Assembly (NCBI GenBank): GCA_011799875.1
Contig: CM022297.1
Coordinates: 534,039,479-534,103,478 of the forward strand
Direction of reading: 5' to 3'
DNA from: Thinopyrum elongatum
Lineage: Eukaryota > Streptophyta > Magnoliopsida > Poales > Poaceae
Length of the DNA: 64,000 bases
Part shown: positions 21,850 to 32,509 of the stretch, in pieces
How the letters are laid out: the number at the start of each line of letters is the position of its first letter
How positions within the stretch are numbered: the stretch's first letter is position 1
Made by a program: the position numbers and the translations under genes
The notes under the pieces: model-generated
Told to the model about the DNA's origin: nothing
Seen by the model: the letters and a program-made list of their open reading frames with translations, nothing else
Databases searched by the model: none

Positions 21850-22356
21850 CACATGATATGTTAAATAGGAGTGCCAATTTGTGGTGTGGGCTTTTCGCAC
21901 CACCGTGTAATATACCTTCCCAACTCCAAGAAATGAACATATCTCACGTTTTGTAACCGAGGCAAATTGAACTTTTTACCATTGACCAATAAGATGTGAT
22001 TAGAGAGGATAGGAGAAAATAAAAAACTCCTTTGAAGAACTTGATGTGCTACATATGTATTTTCATGACGAGCAAATTAACTATTTTTTGTCTAGCAAAC
22101 TATTTATAAGACCAAAAAATTTCTTAAAATAATTTGTTCATAGTACAAACTTCAACCAAGATGTCTCGATCTCTCCTTTTCTTGAGGGAATGGAATTGAA
22201 CCACCAAGACTTGGCTTCATCAGCTAATTAATTAATAGTTTTGTTCTCTGTGACCACGCCACCACCTTGACCTGAAACTATGTACAAAGCATCCGTGAGT
22301 AAAGTGCGTGCAACATTTGCCGTGAAGTAAGAATGTTGGCTAATTAAGGAAGAATG
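21850..22356. other. Unassigned stretch upstream of LINE
   Basis: AT-rich, with no gene motif and no clear transposon ends. It is the sequence into which the LINE inserted. Confidence 0.35.
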
Positions 22357-22381
22357 AAAACGTGCTACATAAGCAAAAAAG

Positions 22382-23554
22382 ATGGGTACCGCGTCGCTAG
22401 GGTTAGTCGCCCTTGGCGATCATGAGGCGACCGCCCCGCCGCCGCCGCCGCCGGACGCCAGTCTAGCCGCGTGTGGCCTTCCATCCGCGCCCTTGCCCAG
22501 GCAGGGTGCCGGAGCAGCAGCGGCCATGTCCGCTTCGCCGCCGCCGCCGCCGGACGCCAGTCCGGCCGCGTGTGGCCTTCCATCCGCGCCCTTGCCCAGG
22601 CAGGGAGCCGGAGCAGCAGCGGCCGCGTCCGCCCCGCGATCGCTTGGCTCTCCAAGCCGAGTCGGTCCTGCCGTTTCCGCCAAGGAAAGCACTAAGAGGA
22701 TTTCTGGGAGTCCAAGCACAGATGGGTTAGGGATGCCTGATCCATGCTGCAAGAAATCAGAGAACCCTGCCTACATAAAGACGCCTGGGGCGTGGGTGGA
22801 ACAATGTCAGAAACCACGGAAGCCGCCGGATCGATCCAATCTTCCAACCGCGATGCTGCAGGCCGAGCCCCCGTCTGTCGTGATGGCGTCCTATGCGCAA
22901 GAAGTGAAAGTGCCGCCGGCGCAAGAGGTGAACTCGGTGGTCGGTGGGGGCGATTACGGGGCTCCCTCTGCGGATGCTACCCGCCCGAAGCCTTCCATCG
23001 GGGGACCCGAAGCTGTCGTGGCAATGAACCCAAGGATCCATGGAGACAAGGCGCTGCTGCTCTATTCTACCATGGTCGCCTTGGCTGAGCGTGTGCATAC
23101 AGGTCCACGAAAAGAGCACTGGACAATGGAATCTCTGGTGGGGCAGCAGGCTCGTATGAATGGAGAGATGCATGTACAGGACATGCAGGAGAGGACCAAC
23201 ACCATGGAGGCAGTCGGCCCAGGGGCCGCCGACGCTATGCCTGATGCGGAGCTCTCGGACGACCAATCCACTTTAGGCAAACGGAACGCTGGCGATTATC
23301 ATGTGATAGGCGCTGCTGATGGGGATGGGAATCAAGCACTCGTGGTGTACGCTAACACGGCCACCTCGGCTGAACCTTTGCTGTCAGGTATACCCAATAA
23401 AAGAAGAACGGAGAGAGGACAAGAGAAGCAGGATGTGGATGGTGGGGCGAACACGAGCCAGGAGATGCAGGTGGAGACCAACGCAATGGAGGCAACCGAC
23501 CCAGGGGCCGTTGGTAACCTGACGGGGCCAGTAGTGCCCCGTCAGGAGCAATGA
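22382..23554 (+). CDS. LINE ORF1 protein (390 residues)
   Basis: First ORF of the LINE, expected to encode an RNA-binding partner of ORF2. No zinc knuckle or known RNA-binding fold is readable. The N-terminus (about residues 20-80) is a duplicated Pro/Ala-rich block: PPPPPDAS, ACGLPSAPLPRQGAG and a poly-Ala stretch occur twice. The rest is low in recognisable motifs and rich in Asp, Glu and Ala. It ends in TGA whose ATG overlap starts ORF2, so the two ORFs share the bases ATGA at 23551-23554. The start is the first ATG in frame. The assignment as ORF1 rests on its position. Confidence 0.7.
   Translation: MGTASLGLVALGDHEATAPPPPPPDASLAACGLPSAPLPRQGAGAAAAMSASPPPPPDASPAACGLPSAPLPRQGAGAAAAASAPRSLGSPSRVGPAVSAKESTKRISGSPSTDGLGMPDPCCKKSENPAYIKTPGAWVEQCQKPRKPPDRSNLPTAMLQAEPPSVVMASYAQEVKVPPAQEVNSVVGGGDYGAPSADATRPKPSIGGPEAVVAMNPRIHGDKALLLYSTMVALAERVHTGPRKEHWTMESLVGQQARMNGEMHVQDMQERTNTMEAVGPGAADAMPDAELSDDQSTLGKRNAGDYHVIGAADGDGNQALVVYANTATSAEPLLSGIPNKRRTERGQEKQDVDGGANTSQEMQVETNAMEATDPGAVGNLTGPVVPRQEQ
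22440..22625 (+). repeat. Tandem duplication of about 96 bp in LINE ORF1
   Basis: Two in-frame copies of a GC-rich unit starting with GCCGCCGCCGCCGCCGGACG and ending near GGAGCAGCAGCGGCC. It expands the Pro-rich N-terminus of ORF1. Confidence 0.8.
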
Positions 23555-26500
23555 ATATCCTAAGTTGGAACTGCCGGGGAGGGGGGAACCCCCGGACAGT
23601 TCGTGATCTCGTGAGTCTAGTCCAGGCTCACTCCCCGAGTATCGTTTTTCTTTGTGAAACTAGGCAACCAAAAAATAAAATGAAGAGGTATCGTGCTAGG
23701 TTAGGCTTGAGTGGGTTTGATGCTTGTGATAGCGGTGGTCTTAGTGGTGGTCTTGCTCTGTATTGGCATGAGTCGTTGAGCCTCGATGTAAAAACCATTA
23801 ATGATAGATATATTGATGCGTATGTGACTGCTGCGGGGGGTGAGCCACCTTGGAGTCTTACCTGTGTCTACGGCGAGCCACGAGTGGAGGATCGTCATCA
23901 CATGTGGTCCCTCCTCCGTGATCTTCACCAGCAAGCCGACATGCCATGGGCCGTGGTTGGCGATTTTAACGAGGCCATGTGGAGCTTCGAACACTTCTCT
24001 GAAACGCCACACTTGGCAGGTCAGATGCTTGATTTTCGTGATGTTCTTGAGGTTTGTGGTTTGGGTGATCTTGGCTTTGCAGGCCTGCCATACACATATG
24101 ATAATCGGCGGGCGGGTCGAGCAAATGTGAAAGTTCGTCTTGATCGTGCCGTTGCTAGCAACACCTGGCGCGACATCTTCTCGGTGGCGAAGGTGGAGCA
24201 TCTTGTGGCGCCGAGTTCGGACCACCTTGCCATTCTGCTGCGATGTGTTCTGGAGGAGCCCGTGCAGCATTCTGGTAGGACGTGTCGACAGTATGAGGTG
24301 ATGTGGGAGAGGGACCCGGCTCTCCCAGAGGTAATTATGAACACTTGGACTGATTTGGGTGCATTGCTTAACCTGGGTGACATTGCGGATGGCCTAGGTA
24401 CTTTGATGAAAAAATTGCAAGATTGGAGCCGTAAAAAAATTGGTAATGTCATTAAAGAAGTTAACAAGTCTCGCTCACGTTTGGAAGAGCTTATGGCTAT
24501 GAATGCAGATAGGAAGGAAATTCGGGAGGCCACTGATAGGATGAACGAGCTCCTGTATAGAGAAGAGATGCTCTGGATGCAGCGATCACGAGTTGCCTGG
24601 CTGAAGGAAGGTGACCGCAACACGCAGTTTTTTCATCGCAAAGCGGTATGGCGGGCGTGGAAAAATCGGATTAAGTCACTTGTGGATGATGCAGGAGTGG
24701 TGCATAAGGACCATGACGCCATGGCTGCAATGGCAACATCTTATTTCACTAATCTGTTTACTGCTGATTCAACTCTTTATGCGGATCCGGTGATTAATTT
24801 AATCAATACCCGTGTTACTGACCACATGAACGATGGGCTGTGTGCAGATTTTACGGACAAAGAAATATTAGATGCATTGTTTCAGATTGGGCCCCTCAAG
24901 GCACCGGGGCCGGACGGATTCCCTGCACGCTTTTTCCAGAGGAACTGGGCTGTTATGAGAGAGCAGGTTATTGCTGGGGTCAAGGAATTTTTTCGTACTG
25001 GTATTATGCCTGAAGGGGTGAACAACACGTCAATTGTTCTCATCCCCAAGGTAGATAACCCCGAGCGGCTCACGGAGTTCCGGCCTATCAGTTTATGCAA
25101 TGTCATTTACAAGATAGTGGCAAAGTGTTTGGTAAACCGGCTACGCCCTATTCTGGATGATATCATTTCGCCAGAGCAGAGTGCCTTTGTTCCGGGACGG
25201 ATGATTACTGATAATGCATTGCTTGCCTTTGAGTGCACTCACTACATTCAGCAGGAAAAGAATCCGGACAAAAGTTTTTGTGCTTATAAATTGGACTTGT
25301 CTAAAGCTTATGATAGGGTTGATTGGATCTTCTTGGAGCGAATGATGCAAAAGATGGGTTTCGCTCGCCGTTGGGTGAACTGGATTATGACATGCGTCAC
25401 CTCGGTGAGATATACAGTTAAATTTAATGGTACCCTCTTGGATTCATTTGCACCGTCGCGAGGGCTTCGGCAAGGTGATCCTCTCTCTCCTTTTTTGTTC
25501 CTCTTTGTGGCTGACGGTCTCTCGGCTTTGTTAAAGGAAGGTCAGCAGAAGGGTGATTATACTCCTTTGAAAGTCTGCCGCAGAGCCCCAGGTATATCTC
25601 ATCTATTGTTCGCAGATGACACTTTGTTATTCTTTAAAGCAGAGGAGGAACAAGCATGTAAGGTACATGACGTGCTTCTTACTTATGAGAGAGCTACAGG
25701 CCAGTGCATAAATCCGCAAAAATGTAGTGTATTGTTTGGGAAGTCTTGCTCGGACATCAACCAGGAAAGGGTACGTACAGTTTTGAATGTTGCTCTGGCC
25801 ACTTTTGAGGAGAAATACCTAGGCCTCCCTACCCCGGACGGGCGCATGAACAGAGGAATATTTCAGAACTTGCAATCAAGACTTCTGAAGAGGATTATTG
25901 CATGGGGTGACACACTTTCTCTAGCAGGCAAGGAAATCATGATTAAAGCTGTGGCGCAGGCGATCCCCACTTATATTATGGGTGTTTTTAAGCTGCCGAT
26001 GTCAGTATGTGATGATCTGAACAGGATAATACGAAACTTTTGGTGGGGCTCCAAAGAGGGCAAACGGAAAACTCACTGGATGGCTTGGCCAAAGATTCAG
26101 GCTCACAAGATGAGGGGCGGGCTGGGGTTTAGAGACTTCCGTCTCTTTAACCAAGCCCTCCTCACGCGGCAGGCATGGAGACTCTTAATTAATCCTAACA
26201 GTCTGTGTGCGCAGGTTTTAAAGGCCAAGTACTACCCGGAGGGACGCCTCGAGGATACGGTCTTCTCTGGGAATGCGTCGCCCACATGGCAGGCCATTCA
26301 ATATGGCCTCGAGCTCCTGAAAAAGGGCCTTGTCTGGCGAGTGGGCAACGGACGAAGCATCCGCATATGGCGGGATCGCTGGCTGCCCACGCAGCCGACG
26401 GGCCAACCTATCTCACAACAGGGGACGTGCAGACTCCGGCGAGTGGCGGAGCTCCTAGACGGCTCTGGTGCATGGTGCCAGGATGTGCTACGGCGATACT

Positions 26501-27710
26501 TTCTCCCGGTGGACGTGCATACCATCACCAACATCCGCACGTCCGCTCGCATCATCGATGATATTATCGCATGGGGTCCGGAGAAGAGCGGTATCTTCAC
26601 CGTTCGCTCCGCCTACCGCCTTGCCATGGACGAGCGCGAACGTCCATTGGCGACCGCCACGAGCAGGGCACCGGATGGTCGTCGCGCCATCTGGAAGGCC
26701 ATATGGGGGTGCCCTGCTCCCCTAAGGTACGCGTCTTCGCTTGGAGGCTCGTGTCCAACTCGCTTGCAACTTGGGCCAATAAATTCTCTCGTCACCTCCA
26801 GCTTACTGATGTGTGTCCCCTTTGTGGTGTGGAACGAGAGGACGGTTTCCACGCGATGTGCAGGTGCCCCCTCGCAATGGAGCTATGGAGAGCTATGGCG
26901 ATGGACTGGCCCATCCCAAAGGTGGAGAGCATAGCCAACACAGGTCCGGAATGGTTGTTCTCGCTGTTGGAACCTCTCCAGGATACCGCACGCATGGTTG
27001 TGCTCATGACCATGTGGCGTGCGTGGTACGTGCGTAACGAAGTAACCCATGGAAAACGCCCTCCGCCGACCGAAGCCTCTCGAAGATTCCAACATGGTTA
27101 TATAAATTCCCTCTTGTGTATCCATCAGTGCCCTCAAGGAGATATGGCCAGGGGCAAGATGGTCGTCCAGATGGGGGCTGCGGCTAGGCCTGAGGAGGTG
27201 AAGCAAAAGGAAGAGCTGCGTTGGGCGCTCCCGCGTCCTGTTTGGGCCAAACTTAATGTGGATGGGAGCTATGTGCCAGCAACAGGAGATGCAGGGGGAG
27301 GCATGGTGTTGCGCTCGGACAGGGGTGAAGTTATTTTCACCGCGTGTCGCGAGATTCGTACATGTGATAACAGTCTAGATGCTGAACTCGCGGCGTGCAG
27401 GGAAGGACTTGAGCTTGCCCTACACCGCACAGACCTGCCCATTGCTGTTGAGATGGACAGTACCGAAGCGGTCATGATGCTGAACGCTAGGTCGGCGGAC
27501 CGGTCATCATCTCGTGTACTCGTCGAAGAGATTCAGAGGATGATCAGAGATGACCCTAGGGAGATTTCGATTACTGCTATTAGTCGTTCACAGAATAAAG
27601 TTAGTCATGCTTTAGCTGCGTATGGTCGTAGTTTGCCACGTACTGCTGTTTGGTTGGGCTCGTGTATGAGCGACTTTGTAAAACTCGTTGTGGCTGATTT
27701 GCCACCTTAA
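23551..27710 (+). pseudogene. LINE ORF2: endonuclease, reverse transcriptase, RNase H (one frameshift)
   Basis: Enzyme for target-primed reverse transcription. It starts MNILSWNCRG, the usual start of plant ORF2. The APE-type endonuclease covers residues 1-230, with Glu36 in LCET, GDFN (137-140) and SDH (223-225). The reverse transcriptase spans about 430-760: PGPDGFP, FRPISL, LDLSKAYDR, RQGDPLSP and the catalytic FADD at 687-690. A zf-RVT block follows. A frameshift near 26720 ends the first frame at 26934; the coding continues in the frame through 27710 with CPLCGVEREDGFHAMC and an RNase H domain (VDGSY, DAELAA, MDSTEA, and the final His in SHALAA). The two frames together run to TAA 27708-27710. 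Apart from the frameshift it looks intact, so the copy is fairly young. Confidence 0.88.
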
Positions 27711-27737
27711 GTAATGGAAATCTTCCTTTTTCCTCGC

Positions 27738-27747
27738 AAAAAAAAAA
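27738..27747 (+). other. Poly-A tail of LINE
   Basis: Ten A directly after CCTCGC, 27 bases past the ORF2 stop. It marks the 3' end of the LINE insertion, only 23 bases from the last predicted codon of the F-box gene model. Confidence 0.8.
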
Positions 27748-27770
27748 GAATGCTAAATAGTAAGTACACA

Positions 27771-28516
27771 TCACATTAGTAACAAATTAATGATAGCTAG
27801 GAAGAAAAATATATATACTTTGTGCAGAGGCTTCTCCTGTGTTGTCGGCTGCCCCATTGAACTGTTCCAGCATGTAGCTCTCGGATTAGCTTGACGGACT
27901 GAAATGTCATGGACAGCACCCTTAGGATGAGCTGCTTCTTGACGAAGTAGAAGGACCATTAAAGGGTTTTTTTTCAGTGTACAGCCACATAACAGTTGGT
28001 GCACTTACCCTCAGGACAAGCATTAGTTTTCTGCTTCTTCCTCTGACCACCAGGCTCATCATCTGTAGGGACATCTGCATGTGCCGCATCTCCAATACCC
28101 GGAGACGCCAAGGCATGCTGGTTATCAATATCACGCGATGCATCCTCAATGCCACTAGATCCACTGACATCAGGGGATTCCTCCTGAAGTTGACTTTGGA
28201 GAGATGCTGCAATATATAGAGCGAATTAGAGGCGCAACATACATACAGCTAACAGGGTGCAAGGGACACCGGCTCTGGATTTTTTCCCCTCTATAATATT
28301 TCATGTAGTTTGACTCTGTGACACCACCCCTATTTCGAAATGAGCTACATCGTAGCTCGTATATGGACACCGGGTCATTTTCTTTCTAGGTCCGCCACTG
28401 CGTATGTGGAGAAGATTATACCGCGGCGGAGTCGAAGAGTATTACCGGGCTCCGATCCACGAGAGGAGGTGCCTTCTCGGCCACCCCTGTTGTTGCTAGG
28501 AATCTGAGCACTCTCT
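27771..28516 (-). CDS. Possible 3' exons of the F-box gene (alternative C-terminal tail)
   Basis: Three minus-strand exons with good GT-AG sites fit in phase with the F-box frame: 28446-28516, 28009-28206 and 27771-27898. The donor ATGA|GTAAGC at 28601/28600 removes the F-box stop codon (28597-28599). Exon 2 uses acceptor TTATAG and donor G|GTAATA, exon 3 uses TTGCAG and G|GTAAGT, and exon 4 uses TTTCAG. The tail is hydrophilic, Ser/Asp/Glu-rich, and has a basic patch (QRKKQK) that could be a nuclear signal. The last exon ends in hydrophobic residues close to the LINE insertion, so the original end may be lost. Phase agreement at three junctions supports it; expression is unproven. Confidence 0.45.
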
Positions 28517-28596
28517 CTATAAATGTACAAGAGAAGATAAATGTCACCAGCCTGAATTGCAATTATGATACAAATGAAACTAGGGAGAGTTAGAGC

Positions 28597-30381
28597 TTAC
28601 TCATTTGACAAGTTGACTCTCTTATGGCTGGATACAACACTGGTAGCAGCAGCCAGCACAGCAGGTGGCCACGACATCTGGTACGGATAAGCCTCTCCAG
28701 CATACTGAAACTTGGACAGCACAGTCATGCTCTGCAAGTCAATCACATACTGATCCAGGGCGTGGTAATTGCAGCCAATTACCGCTAGGCCGTTGACAAC
28801 CTTATTGACTTTGTATACGCGGGCATCCTTGCCTAGTATCCTGCTCACCGAGACTTCCTTCTCCAGCTTCCAACAAATTTGAGCTTCCTTCCCCTCCCCC
28901 TTCTTCTCTAATGCCCAGACTTGCAGGGAGACATCTGAGTGAGGTTGTTGTGGCAGCGGCACTATGGGGTCCAGAATGGCCGACGAGATATGATGGTGGC
29001 CTTGGAGGCACACGAGGCAGCCCTCGACATCTCGGAGCTCTCCTATGGCGCAACGGGCAGAGTCCATCTCCATCTCCCTCGGGAGAGTGTGCTGTGAGAA
29101 CTCCATGGTGCCAGTATCTAGCACGAGCAGAGGTAATGCGCAATCCGTTACCCAGTAGATGTGGCCGGCTGCGTGCATTGCCAAAGATAGCAAGTCCGTC
29201 GACTGAACCTTCGCCCATGGGTGGTCGCGCCACCCCAGCTCGAGCGTGTACTCGATGGCTCGCACCATGGAATCGCGGTGGAGCCGCTGCAGGGATATGA
29301 CGCGGAAGGACTCTTGGGCTTTCTTCCATTGGCCGCGTTGCTGCACGGTGACCATCTGGCGGGCAAGGCCGTCGAGCAAGCAAGGGTCGAGGTACCCCCA
29401 GTCGTGGTCGTGGTCGCGGTCATGGCATGTGCGCTGGCCGATGGCCACACGCCGCTGGGAGAGCGGGTCGTAGATGCACAATTGATTGTCGGCTCCAGAG
29501 AGAAGGAGCCGGCCATTGTGGCAGTCCCGGATGCGCCAATCCCTCTCAAAGCTTGCGAGCGCGGTATCGGCCTGGCGTAGCATGGCGGCGAGCTCAGGGG
29601 ATTTGGAGACGGAGCGGGAGGTCTGGAAGATGAGGTTGGGGGCGAAGTAGCCGAGGAGGGGCGACGACGGATGTTTCTTGCGGAAGGCTTTGAGGAAACT
29701 GTCGTTGGAGGCGATGCCGCGCCAGCGCGGGGAGGCGCACGCGGCGCACGCGAGGGACGCCGGTGACGGGAGGCGGAGCAGGATATCCCAGAGGAGCTCG
29801 TCCGGAATGGATTCGATGGTGGTGGAGGAGGGCTGCGTTGCCATTTCCATCAGGAGGGCTTGCAGGCCGTGGAGGCCGGTGGACTGCGGCGTGGAGGACG
29901 AGCACCGGCGAGGAAGGGGGGCAGGGCAGTGCGTAGTAGCCGTCGGTGAGGAGCCATGCGAGCGGCCGCCGGCGTCCAGGGGGATGGCTGCCCGCACGGT
30001 CGCCGCAGTCGAGGAGCAGGGGGCGGTGCGCGGTCGCCCGCGTCGAGGAGGAGGCGCGGTCGCCGGCGTGGAGGAGGAGGCGGACGGCGCAGGGTCTCCG
30101 GCGTCGCGCGGTCGCCGGAGTTGAGGAGGAGATGCGGTCGCCCGTGTCGGGTAGGCGGTCGTCGGCATCGAGGAAGAGGAGGAGGCGTACGGCGCAGGGT
30201 CTCCGGCGTCGCACGGTCGCCCGTGTTGAGGAGGAGGCGCGGTCGCCGGTGTCGAGTAGGTGGTCGCCGGCGTGGAGGACGAGGAGGAGGCGGGCGGCGC
30301 AGGGTCTCCGGCGTCGCGCGGTCGCCCGTGTTGAGGAGGAGGCGCGGTCGCCCGGGTCAAGGAGGAGAGTGGCTGCCCCAT
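28597..30381 (-). CDS. F-box protein
   Basis: Substrate adaptor of an SCF ubiquitin ligase. The frame is 594 residues from the first ATG (30381); upstream in-frame codons lack an ATG. An F-box lies at about residues 188-235 (IESIPDELLWDILLRLPSP, then WRGIASND), which would bind SKP1. Downstream is a long F-box-associated region with GRLLL, CIYDPL and HIYWVTD motifs, the style of the grass-expanded F-box families whose C-terminal part chooses the substrate. The first 175 residues are low-complexity Ala/Pro/Ser with three 35-residue repeats. A start at ATG 29850 or 29844 (MATQPSS), right before the F-box, is at least as likely. No internal stop or frameshift is seen. The target is unknown. Confidence 0.75.
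   Translation of the reverse strand: MGQPLSSLTRATAPPPQHGRPRDAGDPAPPASSSSSTPATTYSTPATAPPPQHGRPCDAGDPAPYASSSSSMPTTAYPTRATASPPQLRRPRDAGDPAPSASSSTPATAPPPRRGRPRTAPCSSTAATVRAAIPLDAGGRSHGSSPTATTHCPAPLPRRCSSSTPQSTGLHGLQALLMEMATQPSSTTIESIPDELLWDILLRLPSPASLACAACASPRWRGIASNDSFLKAFRKKHPSSPLLGYFAPNLIFQTSRSVSKSPELAAMLRQADTALASFERDWRIRDCHNGRLLLSGADNQLCIYDPLSQRRVAIGQRTCHDRDHDHDWGYLDPCLLDGLARQMVTVQQRGQWKKAQESFRVISLQRLHRDSMVRAIEYTLELGWRDHPWAKVQSTDLLSLAMHAAGHIYWVTDCALPLLVLDTGTMEFSQHTLPREMEMDSARCAIGELRDVEGCLVCLQGHHHISSAILDPIVPLPQQPHSDVSLQVWALEKKGEGKEAQICWKLEKEVSVSRILGKDARVYKVNKVVNGLAVIGCNYHALDQYVIDLQSMTVLSKFQYAGEAYPYQMSWPPAVLAAATSVVSSHKRVNLSNE
30085..30365 (-). repeat. 105-bp tandem repeat at the F-box gene 5' end
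   Basis: Units start at 30085, 30190 and 30295 (CGGCGCAGGGTCTCCGGCGT), each 105 bp, so each keeps the frame (35 residues). The third copy is partial. The unit is very GC-rich. It could be coding N-terminal repeat or 5' leader, depending on the true start. Confidence 0.85.
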
Positions 30382-30565
30382 GGTGGCCGGCGTCAAGGAG
30401 GTGGGAGGAGGTGGGGTGGCGGCGTGAATTTTGGGGGATTTCGAAGAACGCACAAGCGGCGTTGCTTGTTCAGAGTCAGGCTAGTAGCTGGAGTGACTTG
30501 TTGAATTAATTACTACTCCTTCACCCCGGCAACGGCTCTCTCTGCTACGGTGGAATTAATTACTA

Positions 30566-30822
30566 CTTCCTCAGTTCTAGTGCCTATAGATTTTTATAAT
30601 AAAAAAGTCAAACTTAACAAATTTTGACCAAATTTGTAGAGCACAATATATACAACTAGAATACCAAATACATATCATTATATACATCATGCGACATATT
30701 TCTTTATTGTATATATATTTGATATTGTAGATATAAATAGTTTTTCATATAAACTTGGTCACAATTTGCAAAGTTTGACTTTTCAAAAAATATATATGCA
30801 CTACATTATGAAACGGAGAGAG
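30566..30822. mobile_element. Stowaway-like MITE (257 bp)
   Basis: Begins CTTCCTCAGTTCTAGTG and ends ATGAAACGGAGAGAG, flanked by TA (30564-30565, 30823-30824). Interior phrases TCAAACTT and AAAGTTTGACTTTT form an inner inverted repeat. It lies about 200 bp upstream of the F-box ATG, in the promoter region. Confidence 0.75.
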
Positions 30823-31008
30823 TACCAGTAGTTATTTGCTCACTGATTTTTTTTTTTTAAGAAAGGTCACTTAGTTAACAAGATAGGCCAGGATGCAGTA
30901 TCAATTCAAAAAAAAATCTATAAAGCATAATGCAAAGTCCATGTCAGGCTAGATCCTAGAGAAGAACAGTCGCATGTGTGACGCGACCTCAACTACATTA
31001 AGGCCTTA

Positions 31009-31267
31009 CTACCTCCGTCCTTGAAAGAGTGTACTTCCAACTTTGTTGAAGGGTCAAACTATCTCAAAGTTTGACCGAATTTATGAAAAATATATTAATG
31101 TTTGTGAAATCAAATAGGTATATGATGAAAATATACTTTATCATGAATCTAATGCTACTAATTTGATAGCATAAATATTGGTGTATTATTGTATAAATAC
31201 GGTCAAACATAGAAAAGTTTGACTTTCCAACATAGTTGGAAGTACACTCTTTTAAGGACGGAGGGAG
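31009..31267. mobile_element. Stowaway MITE (259 bp)
   Basis: Starts CTACCTCCGTCCTTGAAAGA and ends CTTTTAAGGACGGAGGGAG, with TA on both sides (31007-31008, 31268-31269). Long inverted repeats carry GTGTACTTCCAAC and its complement. Same general type as the element at 30566-30822. Confidence 0.88.
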
Positions 31268-31786
31268 TATTTGTTTGGGCTCAGCTGTGGACTTGCTGTG
31301 CTGGCAAAGCTGCTATGCTGAGGAAGCTGCTGCAGTGAATGTTAGTCGTTTGGCAACGTAGCTGTGGAAGAGACTGTGAGCTGGTGAAAAATCTGAAATG
31401 CCCCTAGAGTACTGAGATCAGTGTAATTTGCTGATTCTTAGTTAATATCCTGTTTAAATGGTATTTTAACTGACAGAGAATGATTTATTCTATATTAATG
31501 TAAAAACTATGTTGTCATGTCGCTAGTCCATGCGATTAAGGATATAAGTCGCACGGGTGAATACACAAATTAAACAGCCAAAAGATTGGCAACTTTTCGA
31601 GGTTACACAGCCTAGCCGTTGGTAGGCCACTCTACTAGCTAGTCCAAAGAAGGATTTCAACTAGTTTTGTGAGTGCACTGTTGTCGTTGCTACTGTACCT
31701 TAGGTACGGTGGTCTGTTATGTTATGTCGGGCAACGCTTATTCGGCTATGGTTACGTCTGGTAGTTAGGACACTAATGCTACGTAT
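31268..31786. other. Unassigned stretch
   Basis: A start resembling TTTGTTTGGGCTCAGCTG here and AAAACAAATGGAGCC near 31990 suggest a decayed hAT-type element spanning about 31270-32005, with the small MITE at 31789 inside it. No coding potential is seen. Confidence 0.3.
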
Positions 31787-31788
31787 TA

Positions 31789-31852
31789 CCTCCATTCCAA
31801 ATTATACATTCATATCTAGACAAAGGTAAGACAAATAATTCGAGATGGAGGG
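31789..31852. mobile_element. Short Stowaway-like MITE (64 bp)
   Basis: Starts CCTCCATTCCAAATTA and ends AATTCGAGATGGAGG, flanked by TA at both sides. Probably an internally deleted Stowaway derivative. Confidence 0.55.
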
Positions 31853-32005
31853 TATGTATTAGTGAGTTCTTTTATTAGGACTGATTGATCAAAGCCATCA
31901 ACACTGGAAAAGAAAAGTCCCGAATCGACTTTGGGCTGCGGTGGCGCACAGCTTTAGCATTTTTGAACGGGAAGCTGGCTGCAGAAGCTAAAACAAATGG
32001 AGCCT

Positions 32006-32470
32006 AACATGTACATGATACATGTCCATGGGCGGAGGAGCCCATAGGGGCAGGGTGGGACGGCAGCCCTACCTTAAATTTCGCAAAAGAAATTTATATA
32101 TGTATGAATCGCCGGCAGGAGCCATGGAAGGAGCTCCTCACGTAGTCACGAACCATGGTACCAGAGAAATTTTGAAGCGGACGACGGCTGGCGGATCGAC
32201 TTCGGCAGGAACCTAGCGGTGGGCAACGCCCGGGGGCAGTGCCGAACACACCCTCCGTGGTGTCCTCGTGCCCGTCCATGGAACGCACCACTGGTGCTGT
32301 CGTCCTACTCTCCCACCTCCAGGACGTTGCTCTCAACGACATCATGCATGGGCAGCGTCTTCGGCAGGCGCCATCCTCCTCGTCGCCCTCGTGGAGGCGG
32401 AGGAGCACTTGAGCCAGGCATGGTGCGCACTCGCCCGCAGCGATGAAGCGATCTCTGCACCACCCTTGGC
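32006..32470. other. GC-rich sequence left of the CACTA insertion
   Basis: The right-hand continuation is at 35978. It may be a remnant of a host gene cut by the CACTA element, but no motif allows a name. Confidence 0.3.
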
Positions 32471-32509
32471 CACCAGTAGAAAACAGGATTTTGGTCCAGA
32501 CCAGAAAAG

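Larger units (their letters stand above)
22357..27747 (+). mobile_element. LINE non-LTR retrotransposon, near full length
   Basis: Contains ORF1 (22382-23554), ORF2 (23551 onward, with one frameshift) and a poly-A tail of 10 A at 27738-27747. The 5' start is approximate. AAGAATG occurs just before 22357 and also overlaps the end of the A tail at 27746-27752, a possible short target duplication, but an alternative AAGAATG at 22329 makes this ambiguous. The order endonuclease, reverse transcriptase, zf-RVT, RNase H matches the plant L1-related group whose ORF2 ends in an RNase H domain. Confidence 0.85.

Noticed and set aside
22329..22356. Firm target duplication for the LINE at 22357
   Set aside because: AAGAATG occurs twice upstream and overlaps the A tail downstream, so the 7-bp match is not decisive.
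30453..30453. F-box start upstream of 30381
   Set aside because: The frame is open to 30453 but the codon there is GTG. The first ATG in frame is 30381, and ATG 29850 remains possible.
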